Source of the DNA: Pinus tabuliformis
Lineage: Eukaryota; Streptophyta; Pinopsida; Pinales; Pinaceae
Direction: 5' to 3'
Length of the DNA stretch: 64,000 nucleotides
NCBI GenBank assembly: GCA_031772625.1
Contig: CM062811.1
Coordinates: 649,400,606 to 649,464,605, forward strand
Shown piece by piece: positions 10,092 through 19,917 of this stretch. Position 1 is the first letter of the stretch, and every line of letters begins with the position of its first letter. Under the pieces are notes generated by a model that was not told the origin of the DNA, did not search any database, and saw only the letters and a list, made by a program, of their open reading frames with translations. A program made the translations under genes and the position numbers.

Positions 10092-11425
10092 CTCTATTTT
10101 AAGAACCGGTTGGCTCAGAACCGATTCGATCGAGTTGGTCCGAGTCAAGCCCTCACCGGGTCAACTCGGCCATCAAACCGGTTCGGCCGGCCGGGTTGTC
10201 TAACAACTCGATCGACTCGATAATAACCCAGCCAGCTCAGTAACAGTGGCTTGAAAACTCAAAAAAAACAATGATTTTTTTATTTTCTTTTCGGTGAAGA
10301 GATTTGTGTTAAAATTTGGTGGACACATGAATTCCACATTAGCTGATTGTTTTCATAGGTTGTTTACTTGTTCACTCGGCTTCCTGTGGCATGAATCGTT
10401 TAGTGCTTGAAAATAGAAAGTGATGAGTCTGGTGCTGGAAACTTGATAGGATCTAATGTTGTGAACTTTTTGCCAAGAACATGAAATCTCCTGTAAGAAT
10501 GGAGCAAGACATATGTTGCCTTCATTGTATAAAATTCCTCAAGGAACAATGTGAATTTCTAAGTAAACAATGATACTATCTGAGAACCATGTAATAAAGA
10601 GGGCACATGAAATTGAAATGCTGATCAGACATGTGATCCTAGTTAAAATGTTTATAGGTGCAATTCTCTCTTGGAAGATGGCAGTTTATCTTTATACATA
10701 TTACAAAGTTGCTGGGAACAAACTTGAAGTTGCCCTAAGGGATCCTAAAACTAGAGAATAGCCACAAAATATTCTATGGAGTGTAGATGGGTCTGTCATG
10801 ACTGCATGTAGATGTGGATGCAGAATTTTTAGCGTTAGGGATCCTATATCTTGATCTGTAGACTATGTCACATACAATTTGCTTTTGTAGTTCTTCTCAT
10901 GAATACATCTATTAAAATCCATCTTGGTGAGATGGTCTAAGATGATTGATGAGGGTACAAGATTAAAAATGAGTTACAAACTATGAAGCACGTAGATATG
11001 CTACCAGTGGTTGATCCAGATGAACTAGACTCCTCTAGTAGTAGCTACTAGTCAGAGTTTACTTTTGTTGTAGAGGCCATTTCTAGCCTCCTTGGTTATG
11101 TGTTTTTGTTTTGATCTCTATATCATCATCATGTATGTATTGGACAATGCACTAGGTGCTATTTTAATTTTTGATATAATGGATATATTCATGAGCCTAC
11201 TTTGATCATATGTTGTCTTCTATCTATATTCTAATGTTGTGTGTTTGGAAACATGCATGAAAATCTTTAAATTTATGTTTTTTTATAAATAAAAAAATAT
11301 TTAATGTATTTTTTAAAACCACCGAGTCATTGAAATCGAGCCCACCGAGTCGATACCGAGTCGAAGTCAGAGTCGAAGTAGACCCTCGGCCAAGTCGGAG
11401 TCGGAGTCGGAGTTTTAAAACATTG
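10092..11425. mobile_element. hAT-superfamily element, copy 1 of family H1
   Basis: About 1334 bp, collinear with 45770-47052. It begins CTCTATTTTAAGAAC and ends in GTTTTAAAACATTG, giving imperfect terminal inverted repeats with a CAATG-type end. It is flanked by an 8-bp duplication, GAGAGACC (10084-10091) / GACAGACC (11426-11433), with one mismatch. It interrupts the gag of TR-GAG copy 1 at a point where copy 2 is continuous, which independently fixes the ends. Both ends carry sub-repeats rich in GAGTCGGAGTC and AACTCGG. A 63-codon frame at 10570-10761 is not recognisable. It is non-autonomous or very decayed. Confidence 0.8.
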
Positions 11426-11660
11426 GACAGACCACATGATCCTTCACTCCGCGGAGGATCATTCTTTTCGTCTTCGCAATCTCGGCCTTGTATTTCTTCA
11501 ACGAATCTGCATCTACAGGGACAACCACCACGTTGTTGACGTATGTCTTGAGAGCATGATCATTTAGAAGGAATGACATTCTCGCCTTCCAGATGATGTA
11601 GTTGGATGCCCCATCCAACCTGTCCTGATCTCTCAAGCCACTGGTTGCCATCTCTGCCAC
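11426..11660 (-). pseudogene. TR-GAG copy 1 gag, N-terminal fragment
   Basis: The minus-strand frame starts MAEMATSGLRDQDRLDGASN and continues IIWKARMSFLL to GVKDHVV. It matches the gag start of copy 2 (51142 onward: GLRDQDRLDRASN, GVKDHVV). It is the N-terminal part of the copia-type gag (UBN2-like). The Met at 11660 or the second Met three codons later is the likely start. It is cut after GVKDHVV by the hAT insertion. Confidence 0.78.
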
Positions 11661-12128
11661 AAATAGAAAGTCGAATGACCTGCTCTCTCCTTTGCACTAC
11701 TACTGGGCTAGCCTATGCACTCCCTGCCGAAGTTAGTAGAACTGTTGCCCCTTGTTGTTGCTCAGCACTAGAGAATTTGAATTCCTTGGCTAGGAATTCT
11801 CAGAAGAAGAAATTCCCTCAATCGTGCTTCTCCTCTCTCTTCTGACGATTTTCTGCCCACCAAACTGCCTGTAGAAAAATCTGCATCCCACCAACTTCTC
11901 CCCACACTGAGGCTTCAGCATTGCGTCGTTTGCCCCAGCAAAAACTCAATCTGGAAGCCCTTCTCTTCGTCGACTCACTCAGAGAGAGACTGCCTCGAAA
12001 TTTCAGCCTTCCGGCTAGAACTGTGCAAACCCTCTAAGGTTTCAAACCGCTGCCTCCTACAGCTTTTCGATCTCCCTCTTCTGCTCAACATTGGATTCTT
12101 TGGCACTGTTCTTCTTGTTCCACCTGCA
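11661..12128 (-). other. 5' leader of TR-GAG copy 1
   Basis: Noncoding stretch between primer-binding site and gag start on the minus strand, of similar length to the leader of copy 2 (50584-51141). No other feature seen. Confidence 0.55.
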
Positions 12129-12140
12129 GCTCCGATACCA
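12129..12140 (-). other. Primer-binding site of TR-GAG copy 1
   Basis: On the minus strand it reads TGGTATCGGAGC, one base off the usual plant initiator tRNA-Met site. It sits at the expected place beside the LTR. Confidence 0.8.
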
Positions 12141-12142
12141 GG

Positions 12143-13288
12143 TGAAAATTCCTAAACCGGAATCCCTACTGTAGCAACTGATGATATTTCTCCTACTTGT
12201 TAGATTTATATGAACAAGTTATTTGCAGTTTCCTACAGCAAATATTGAAATAGATACATTGTAGCATTCACTTAATTAATTTATTTGCAGAAACAAGAGA
12301 CTGAGCAAGAAAGAAAATACAACACAATAACACTTTTGTTTTTGGACAAATGTCCCCCAGAAAAAACCCAATGTGGGAAAACTGGTGCAGCAGATCTGAG
12401 GGTTTTATTATTATGCAGTAGTAAATCTGAGTACAATTCTTGGATGCTCAACTAGCAATCTGATACAGAGAGAGACTGGAAAAAACGAATGGTGAAGTGT
12501 TCTCACCCTATCACTGGGAGAATTTGAGTTTGATCACGCTAAACTAGAACCTCTATGTACCCTTTGCGTAGCCCCTGCGCAACACTGCGTCACTCCCACG
12601 CAGTTCCTGCGTCCCCTTGTTGGGTATCACATTGCTCTTTCTCTGAACCTTCTGCTGGCTACAAAATCCGAATCTCTGCCTCCTGGTCTCACACCCTAGC
12701 TCCTAGATACTGAAACTCGATTTCCTCAGCAGGAATTCGATCTCCCCCTAAGGCCTGCGCTACCACTGCGTCAGTTCTGCGTGGGCCAACATCTGTCTCT
12801 CTTTGTACGTCATTTTTCCCTCTCTCTGCCTCGTACTCTCCGACCTAGGATAACTTCTTCTGGATACTCACTGCCCCTCACTGCAAAAACTCACTTCAAA
12901 TCTCTCTCTGGCAGCTGCTCTCTTCAAAAATTCAATCTTCTGAACTCACTCGGCGTGTTCTCCAAGTGCCCATCAAGCCCTCTCTTATACTCCTCTCCTT
13001 GATCAATCAACGGCCCAGATTAGATCCTAATCAATGGCTAGGATCATATTGACTTGATCTCAGTCTTCTTCTAGAAGTTGCACCCACAGTTTATATTAAT
13101 ACCCTTTAATTATTTTAATTTCCTAAGTTTAGACTTAGGGTCTCATTAAAAATAATTAATTATTTTAATAAAATTGTCTCCGGGTGGAATTTCCCAAAAC
13201 GATTTCTAAGTATTGGAGAATGCATGTGTCTAAGCCCCCCTTCAAATTTTGAGACTTAGAGCACATCCGATGCTACCAAAAATCAACA
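12143..13288 (-). repeat. 5' LTR of TR-GAG copy 1
   Basis: On the minus strand the LTR starts TGTTGATTTTTGG at 13288 and ends near TTTTCA at 12143, next to the primer-binding site. The part 12413-13288 matches 1046-1928. The remainder matches the U5-like end of copy 2 (50310-50571), including GCATAATAATAAAACCCTC. It is the uninterrupted reference for this LTR. Confidence 0.82.
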
Positions 13289-13289
13289 A

Positions 13290-13404
13290 CATGGAATTCT
13301 CCTCCGTGGAATTGTGAGGGGATCCCTTACATCTCTGCATGTACTGGAACAATACGCTGGATCAACTAGTATGCATCCACATTCTTTTGAAAGTGTTGAT
13401 GATT
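13290..13404 (+). CDS. Candidate orphan exon next to TR-GAG insertion
   Basis: An open plus-strand frame reads HGILLRGIVRGSLTSLHVLE and continues to about FESVDD. It is followed by a strong splice-donor-like GTAAGT at 13405-13410. The composition looks like protein-coding sequence, and the frame stays open about 60 codons. I do not recognise the family. The LTR at 13288 abuts it, so any acceptor is lost or displaced. It may be an exon relic of a host gene, or chance. Confidence 0.22.
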
Positions 13405-13509
13405 GTAAGTGGCACTCTGTAGACAAGCCAAATTGCTTTTCGTTTGTAAATGTTAAAGGTGTTTTATGATTCTTTGAACTTTTAGAACTGTTGCAGTTTG
13501 TAGAAGTTC

Positions 13510-14233
13510 CAATGTTGCATTAATCATTATTGGGATAATATCGGTGCAAGGAAAAAATCGGAAAAAATCGGAAAAATCAGAAATAATCGGCAAAAAATCG
13601 TTTGGTACAAAAATATTCATTTTTTTTCAATTTTTTTAATATCTAAACCATCTCCAACATAAATAAATACATTGACACATAAATATGATAAAAGAACTAA
13701 TATATAAGATGTTTAATATCATTTCTAGTGCTAAAATCACACATAACAGTGAATCATGTCCTCAATAGTAAGTCCTGAGTCCCACTCACAACTCAACCTC
13801 AAAATATCAACAAAAAATATAATAATGTATCTCATATCATGAGTCATAATGTCATATACAATGAAATGAACCAAATAACTAAAGTCTAATACTACTCATT
13901 TCCTTTGCCCCTCTAAATGTAGATGTTGGTGGAGTTGGCAGGTCGAAGTAGACTATGGAGTCTGTTGTGCTCTAGACGCTAAAGAACTAGGAGCTACAGG
14001 AGGTAGACCACGTCCTCTACTTGTGACAGGGGTAGCTTGGGTCACCTCCTCCTCGAAGGATAAAAATTAAAAAAATTTACAAAAAAAAAAAATTCCCCCA
14101 CGATTTTTCTCAAAAAATCACGATTTTTTCGAAAAAATCGCTTATAAAAAAAAGTCCGAGTACTACTCGTGATTTTATCTTTTTGCTGAAAAAATCGCGA
14201 AAAAATGATAATATCGCGATTTTAACAACACTG
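13510..14233. mobile_element. Short hAT element, copy A of family H2
   Basis: About 724 bp, inverted relative to copy B at 24849-25567 and closely similar. Ends are CAATGTTG and CAACACTG. It is noncoding and rich in AAAAATCG / CGATTTTT words. Flanking bases TGTAGAAG (13499-13506) and TGTAGAAC (14234-14241) suggest an 8-bp duplication slightly offset from the left end. Copy B fixes the ends better. Confidence 0.75.
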
Positions 14234-15724
14234 TGTAGAACTACAAGCCAAGGAAAAGCTTCGAAAATAAGGATTCCAACTGTCATATATATCAGCACAG
14301 AATAGATGGATACATCTTATCATTCAATGCTTTTTGCGTAGATGTCTGGCTGATTTAGTAAGATTCACACAATTATTCTATTGGTTTGCTCTTACTTGAG
14401 ATCTGTTTTCTGTGCTTCAGTTTATAAAAACAGATGAATTGCATTATTGTAATGCGTTGGAGATATCATAATCCTGCCAAACTACAAGAGCCCTTAAGAT
14501 TGTATATGTAGATCTAAATTACTGTCTACATCACCTTTGTTTTAATTTACATGAGATGAAGAACCAAAACCCATAACACTTTCATGCGCAACTGACTTGC
14601 TCAGTGAAACATCTGCATGGCACCCATATATAATATCCGACATAGCAGATGCATGAATAGCAGATTTGATATCTAAACAGCACCAGGGAGACAAAACCTT
14701 GATGGCAGACAGATTTGGAAGATGTGCACAGGTTGACAATGACAATAAAGGCTGCCATCATGTAAGAAAATTAACCGTTTTAAGTTTTATAAAGTTCAAG
14801 TTTATAAACTCTAAAATTTTCCATCAAAAGAAAAAATATAGACAGCAATGCCTTGGACCCAGCAAAATCTGAACTAAAAATGCCCAACGATTCAGCAGGA
14901 AACATGATAGACCTGACGGCACAACCTACCATGGATCATATAGCAGTTTCAAGACCACAACCATCAAGACCATTGACAGGAAGGAGAATGTGGGGTTGAC
15001 TTGTGTAAACAGTACTGAGGCAGCCATGTCTTCAGTGACAACAATGAGACACACAACAGAGCATGTGAAATGCACAACAACAAGAAGTGAGGTGGTAGTT
15101 TGAAAAAAATTCAAAATGATAAAGAAGAAACATGAGGAAAGAGCTGTTGAAATGAGCTTTAATACAAATTCATGGATGCCACCTCTAATATGAGGTTTAG
15201 TGTTTCACAGATCTGTTCTGTGAACTTTCAGCATTCGGGATTGTTAGCCATCCATATATATGGGTAACCCTAGGAGAATTTTTTCTTAAGATGGAGATTT
15301 CCAACCAGCTGCCTCATATGATCCTCAAAAAGCAGCTTCTTAGATGCCTCTCACCCACACATTAGTCAGCTCCTCCACTTGATCAGATTGCTCGCCAGAT
15401 GATGGTAGGTCAACGACCATGAGGTACACTAGCCATTGTCTCATACAAAGTGCTTCGATTTGATGTTTAGCACATCTAATTAAGGATAATGGGTTGAAAT
15501 CAGATAATGGATCATGATGCTTGGAAGTTGTACCTGTTTCCTTATTTCACTTTGGTTGTCATCATTTCTTCCTAGTCAAGTTTACCAGTTAGGTTTTTTC
15601 TTTCACTATCTAGGAGGGGCACGAATAGGAGGCCTTGACTGATGTAATGTCCATGCCCTTTCATTCTTGACAATTACCATTTGACCTTAATCCATTATCC
15701 CTTCTTTCGTTTGGTTGTTTTCAG
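14234..15724. other. Spacer with no clear gene
   Basis: No convincing domain or mobile element. A short plus-strand frame at about 14241-14335 (KSFENKDSN...HIYQHRIDG) might be an exon relic split by the hAT insertion, but support is weak. The remaining frames are short and low in complexity. Confidence 0.4.
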
Positions 15725-16138
15725 CAATGTTGTGAACATCGCTATAAAATCAGAAAATCGTGATTTTTTCATGGGCCTGATTTTTTCGCTGATTTTTTCC
15801 TCAATGAAAAAATAGAGATAATATCATAAAAATCGTGTTTTTTTCACGGCCCTGATTTTTTCGCTGATTTTTTCCTCAATGAAAAAATAGAGATAATATC
15901 GTAAAAATTGTGATTTAATTGCGAGTCGACTGCAAATTCTCCGGTCTGCACCCAAACTTGTTTATAAAGTAATTTTGTGGGTTCTTTTTATCTCATTTTG
16001 CAAACAGAGATATTTTGTATTTTTATTTTTATTTTGCTAATGTTTGCCGATTTTCGCTTATTTTTTCCCAATTTTTACGATTTTTTCTTGTTCTGGGCTC
16101 TAGTTGATTTTATCCCGATGCTGATGTTCGCAACATTG
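15725..16138. mobile_element. Short hAT element, internally deleted copy C of family H2
   Basis: About 414 bp, starting CAATGTTG and ending CAACATTG. It is filled with CGTGATTTTTTC / GATTTTTTCGCTG words like copies A and B, and includes an internal direct repeat of about 90 bp (around 15745-15900). Flanks GTTTTCAG and TTTGTCAG match at 6 of 8 positions. Confidence 0.65.
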
Positions 16139-16198
16139 TTTGTCAGTCGCTCATACTTGTTCCCTACCTGCCTCATTCAATGAGAAAAGGGGTTTCAG

Positions 16199-16369
16199 AA
16201 TTGCCCAGAGGTTGATGCAGCATCAAAAAGAAAGAAAAATAAAAGCATATGCCAAAATGTCGAAATGCAAAAGAATGGCAAGGAAGGATTGTTAAAAGCC
16301 AATTTGAGTTGTACCCGCTCATGTGAGGCTATCACCCTAGTCCCATGTTTATCACACCTATCAAAGTAA
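16199..16369 (+). CDS. Candidate terminal exon, unknown product
   Basis: A frame of 56 codons runs to TAA at 16367. It begins right after TTTCAG, which could be a splice acceptor. It starts NCPEVDAASKRKKNKS and ends CLSHLSK, with a basic KRKKNK stretch that could be a nuclear localisation signal. The base composition is more coding-like than the surrounding AT-rich DNA. I do not recognise a family, and no partner exon was found. Confidence 0.2.
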   Translation, partial: NCPEVDAASKRKKNKSICQNVEMQKNGKEGLLKANLSCTRSCEAITLVPCLSHLSK

Positions 16370-17049
16370 AAGGGACTTATGAAAACATCTCAACCCTAAT
16401 GGGCAATAAACCACCTCATTCTAAAAGGGGCCTTCAATGAAATCAAAGAAAGCTTGCTAAGCAAGCAAAATCAAAGCAAAACAAAAGGCTAATTAAAAGG
16501 TGGAAAATGAAATGCCCAAGAAAGGTAACTCAAGTAAATGCAAGCACTCCCTCCACAAAGGTACGCATGTGTGAAGCTCTAGCAGAACCTAATATAAGCC
16601 TATGACAACTCTCTTGAAATACACCCCAAACCATATCAATTATCACCTACACCTAATGATTGAAGGGTAGGCACTGGGATCTGTTCCTCCCCCTGGGTCT
16701 TAAAGCACCTAATAAGGCCATTTGATGATCCTCCATACCTAAATTTGGCAACTTGTCTAACTCTGATGTCTTGAGCTAATGTTAAAGTTGAAGAAGATAA
16801 TTTTTATGATATACTTACGTGACTTTGACATCATATATGGTCCACATTTTATGTTTCCATGGTCGTTGTGCTCTTACTTCTAATGTTTCTATGTATTTTT
16901 CTAAAGAGATGCATTGTATCTAATTTTAAATTGCATCAAGACCATAATTTACAAGTCAGAAGTACCTTTTTGAGAAGAAGATATCTCAATCATAGTGGAG
17001 ATCTTTTACTTCTTCATTCTTAAGCTTCTTGGACTCAGGTTCTTGCACT
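16370..17049. other. Spacer / interior of a decayed copia element
   Basis: No domain could be assigned. It may be the distal interior of the minus-strand element whose gag follows, but I see no protease or integrase motif. Confidence 0.35.
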
Positions 17050-17790
17050 TCTTCAGTAATGTGTGCTCCTTCTCTATTTCTCGTCCTTACGACAATTAGG
17101 ACAATCTCTTTTGTAGTGTCAAAGTTCCTGACATCCAAAGCACCTTATCTTATCCATGTTCCTTTTCCTTGAGGGACAAAACTTTCCAAATTTTCCCTTT
17201 CTTCTTATCATTGTAGCATATGCTTGATTCTATTCGCTTGGTCTAACATCAACCTTTGCCTTTAGTCTAGTTTCTTTGATCTTACATAGTGACCATAAAT
17301 CTTGAAATGGAGTAGTTTCTTTCTTCCCATATAAGCTTGAAGTGAAGCTGCCCCATTCTTCCGGTAGTGCATTTAGTACCACTATGGTCATCTCTCTATC
17401 AAACATAACTTCTCTTAATTCTTGTAGTTGATCTCAAATTTCTTATATCCTCATCAAGTATGAGGTTATTCCATCTTCCTCGGATATCTTTGGCTTATAG
17501 AGTTCTTGCCTTAAGGAGATTACTTCTCCTACGGTACTTACAAAAAACAACTCTACTAGTTTGTCATATATAGCTTTTGCAGTTTCTAATTTTGATACAT
17601 ATGGGATTAGAGAGTCTTTTATAGATTCTATAAGAATCCTTTGAGCTCTTACTTCTCCCTTCATGTATTTTGCATGAGCTTGAGTATCCTCTTTTGAAGG
17701 TTGGGTTATTGATCCTTTAATGTGAACCATGACCTCATTCTCAATAAGATTGAGGTCATTCCTTTTCTTCCAAGCAGGAAGTTTACAGCC
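17050..17790 (-). pseudogene. Copia gag relic (family D element)
   Basis: A minus-strand frame at 17443-17730 encodes a gag segment (KLETAKAIYDKL...SLRQELYKPK), the UBN2-like region of plant copia gags. After one or more stops it continues to a zinc knuckle at about 17105-17150. This reads CFGCQEL, then a stop in place of the glycine position, then HYKRDCPNC, spacing C-x2-C-x4-H-x4-C. The frame is broken by several stops. Upstream, towards higher coordinates, lie a leader, a primer-binding site and an LTR, in the right order for this strand. Confidence 0.72.
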
Positions 17791-18121
17791 CCAACTAGTT
17801 TACTACTTTCCTTGCAAAAAGATATTTTGATATTATCGAATATAGTCATGGACTGAATTGTCAAATTGTTGCTTGCTTCCTCCTTCTTCTTGATGTTGAT
17901 GGACGGCCTTTTTTATGAGAGAGAGCTTGATTTATGATCATTTGATGATCTGAAGGGCTTCTAGGGTTTTACTTTTCTTCCTGCTTCCTTCTTTAATCTA
18001 GGGTTTCTATGATGTAGATCTTGGACTTGTTGATAACCTTTGACTTGCTTTGATTCCCCTTTTGAAGTTTGATTTGTGTGTCAACTTGCTTTGTCTGTCC
18101 TTTCTTGTCTTCAGCACCTTA

Positions 18122-18133
18122 GATCTGATACCA
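18122..18133 (-). other. Primer-binding site of family D element
   Basis: On the minus strand it reads TGGTATCAGATC, immediately after the LTR end TTTCTCAACA. It is a one-to-two-base variant of the plant tRNA-Met site. Confidence 0.75.
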
Positions 18134-19208
18134 TGTTGAGAAATCTAGGGCATTCAATGTTAATAATTTCTATTCTTGATAATTGCTAGTGATATGCTTG
18201 TTCTTCTTTTCTTATGATCTTTTCACTTTGTTAGCTTATTAGTGTGTTATTTTCATCAAGACAATTATCAAAGTAAATAAAGACAAGTGACACAAAATAT
18301 AGGCTTCTCCAGCCAGGGCCAAAACCTCTCACCTCTAGAGAGGAAAACCCAATAAAATTCTTCTTCTAGATCTTCAATTGATAAGTACCAAGACCATGAC
18401 ACTGACCCTTGACTCTAGTATCCTCTTCAAGAACCTTGTCACCAACCTTGTCCTTTCTTGTCCTTCCTTCCTTTTCTTCTTCTAGAGAAACTCTGTCTCT
18501 ACTTCTTATGCTGCACCTTCACTATTTTCCTAGAGAATCTCAGCCTCTAGGTCTTCTAGAGAAACTCAGTCTCTACTTTTCTATTCTAGAGAATTCCTTC
18601 CTTCGCTATCCTAGAAGAGACCTATTCACTACCTACCAGATGATTCCTTCTTCGCTACCCCAAAAGAATCTACTTCGCTGCTCCAAAAGATTTTGCTTCT
18701 TTTCTAGAAGATTCTTCATTCGATACCCTAGAAGAGTGTCCTTTTTACCTTAGAGAAAACCCTTTCTTACTGCCTCTTTTTTGTACTTCTTTTTGCACTT
18801 CTTCGCTAGAATTGAGTTTGAACTTCATGCTTAAAATGGAGGTCGAGTTCCCCTACTTATACACCTCTTCTCTGGGTCTTTAGGTCGACTTGACAACTAG
18901 ATGTAGATTGACTTGTTCTAGTAGCTTCTTTAATGTTTGTAGGCCTACTTGAAGAGGTTTGGTGACAGGGTCTTTGGAGGATACTTTACAATGTACATAG
19001 ACAAGATGACCTTTTACAAAGTGTGACATGACTTCATTTACATGACAATGACTCTTATATTTTATGACTAGATGACAAATAAATCCTAAAGACTCTCAAT
19101 GGGAGTCTTGACTCAAAAAAAATCCTTGCTCATGAAACCCATGAAGCAAGTCAATATAATAATTTTCATTTTTCTTATTTACATCTCTTTACATAAAATC
19201 ATAATTAC
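18134..19208 (-). repeat. 5' LTR of a family D element (5'-truncated)
   Basis: The minus-strand LTR ends CTAGATTTCTCAACA at 18134. Its upstream part matches the family D LTRs at 19492-22699 and 61288-63029: the TTTCATGAGCAAG region is at about 19125-19145. Near 19209 similarity stops and a different repeat (family E) begins, so the first part of the LTR is missing. Confidence 0.7.
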
Positions 19209-19491
19209 ACATTTATAAAGACACCAAAATTGGGTCGGAGACAAGGGAAAAACCCCACAAGCAAGAAAACCCGAAATTCAATTCTTCATCTTCTATTAGA
19301 TACTCATCAATGGTTCAGATGAGATAGAAAGTGCTTCCATAAAGAGATACATCTATCATACAACAAAGTTACTACTCAAGGCCGACAAGCCCTCTACAAA
19401 TATAAGAAACATAGATGCCACTACTGCAATACATATATTTAATAATTATACCACTACAGCAATAATGATGATACGTTGTTGCACATACTAT
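19209..19491 (-). repeat. Family E LTR-like repeat, copy 1, left part
   Basis: Collinear with 24057-24338. On the minus strand it contains the GGGTTTTCC...GGTTTTTCCC stretch typical of an LTR R-U5 region. It is cut at 19491 by the solo family D LTR and resumes at 22705. The empty site is visible in copy 2 at about 24329-24337 (CATACTATGACAT). Confidence 0.65.
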
Positions 19492-19917
19492 TGATGAAAA
19501 GTGTAACTAGTTTCGGTCTTCATAATGACATGTAATTATGATTTTATGTAATGAGAGGTAAAGAAGAAAAATAAAATATTGTAATTCTTGCATCATGGGT
19601 TTCATGAGCAAGAGATTTTATTTTTGGGTCAAAACTCCCATTGAAAGTCTTTGTCATTTATTTGTCATCTAGTCATAAAATATTAGAGTCATTGTCATGT
19701 AATGAAGTCATGTTATACTTTGTAAAAGGTCAAACTTGTCTATGTAAAGTATCCTCCAAGACCTTGTCACTTAAACCTCTTCAAGTCAACCTACAACAAT
19801 GGAAGAACATGCTAGAAGAAGTCGGCCTAACCTCTAGCAGTCATGTCCGCCTAAAGGACATGAGATGAGGTGTATATATAGACACACTCGGCCTCCATTA
19901 GTAGCAAGTAACTCGAC

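Larger units (their letters stand above)
1..13288 (-). mobile_element. TR-GAG-type LTR retrotransposon, copy 1 (gag-only, nested, partly outside window)
   Basis: A minus-strand LTR element whose pieces can be reassembled. The 5' LTR is 12143-13288 and begins TGTTGATTT when read on the minus strand. A primer-binding site complementary to initiator tRNA-Met lies at 12129-12140. The gag pieces are 11426-11660, 9836-10091 and 2534-2929, and the 3' LTR begins at 1928 and runs left out of the window. A full LTR element (2930-9830) and a hAT element (10092-11425) split it. The gag ends at a stop after RWADLEL and is followed only by about 600 bp of noncoding DNA before the polypurine tract and LTR. 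There is no trace of protease, integrase or RT. Copy 2 at 49925-54506 has the same architecture and a related gag C-terminus (RWGDIEL). This fits the described class of terminal-repeat retrotransposons with GAG only. Trans-mobilisation by an autonomous copia element is inferred. Confidence 0.72.
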
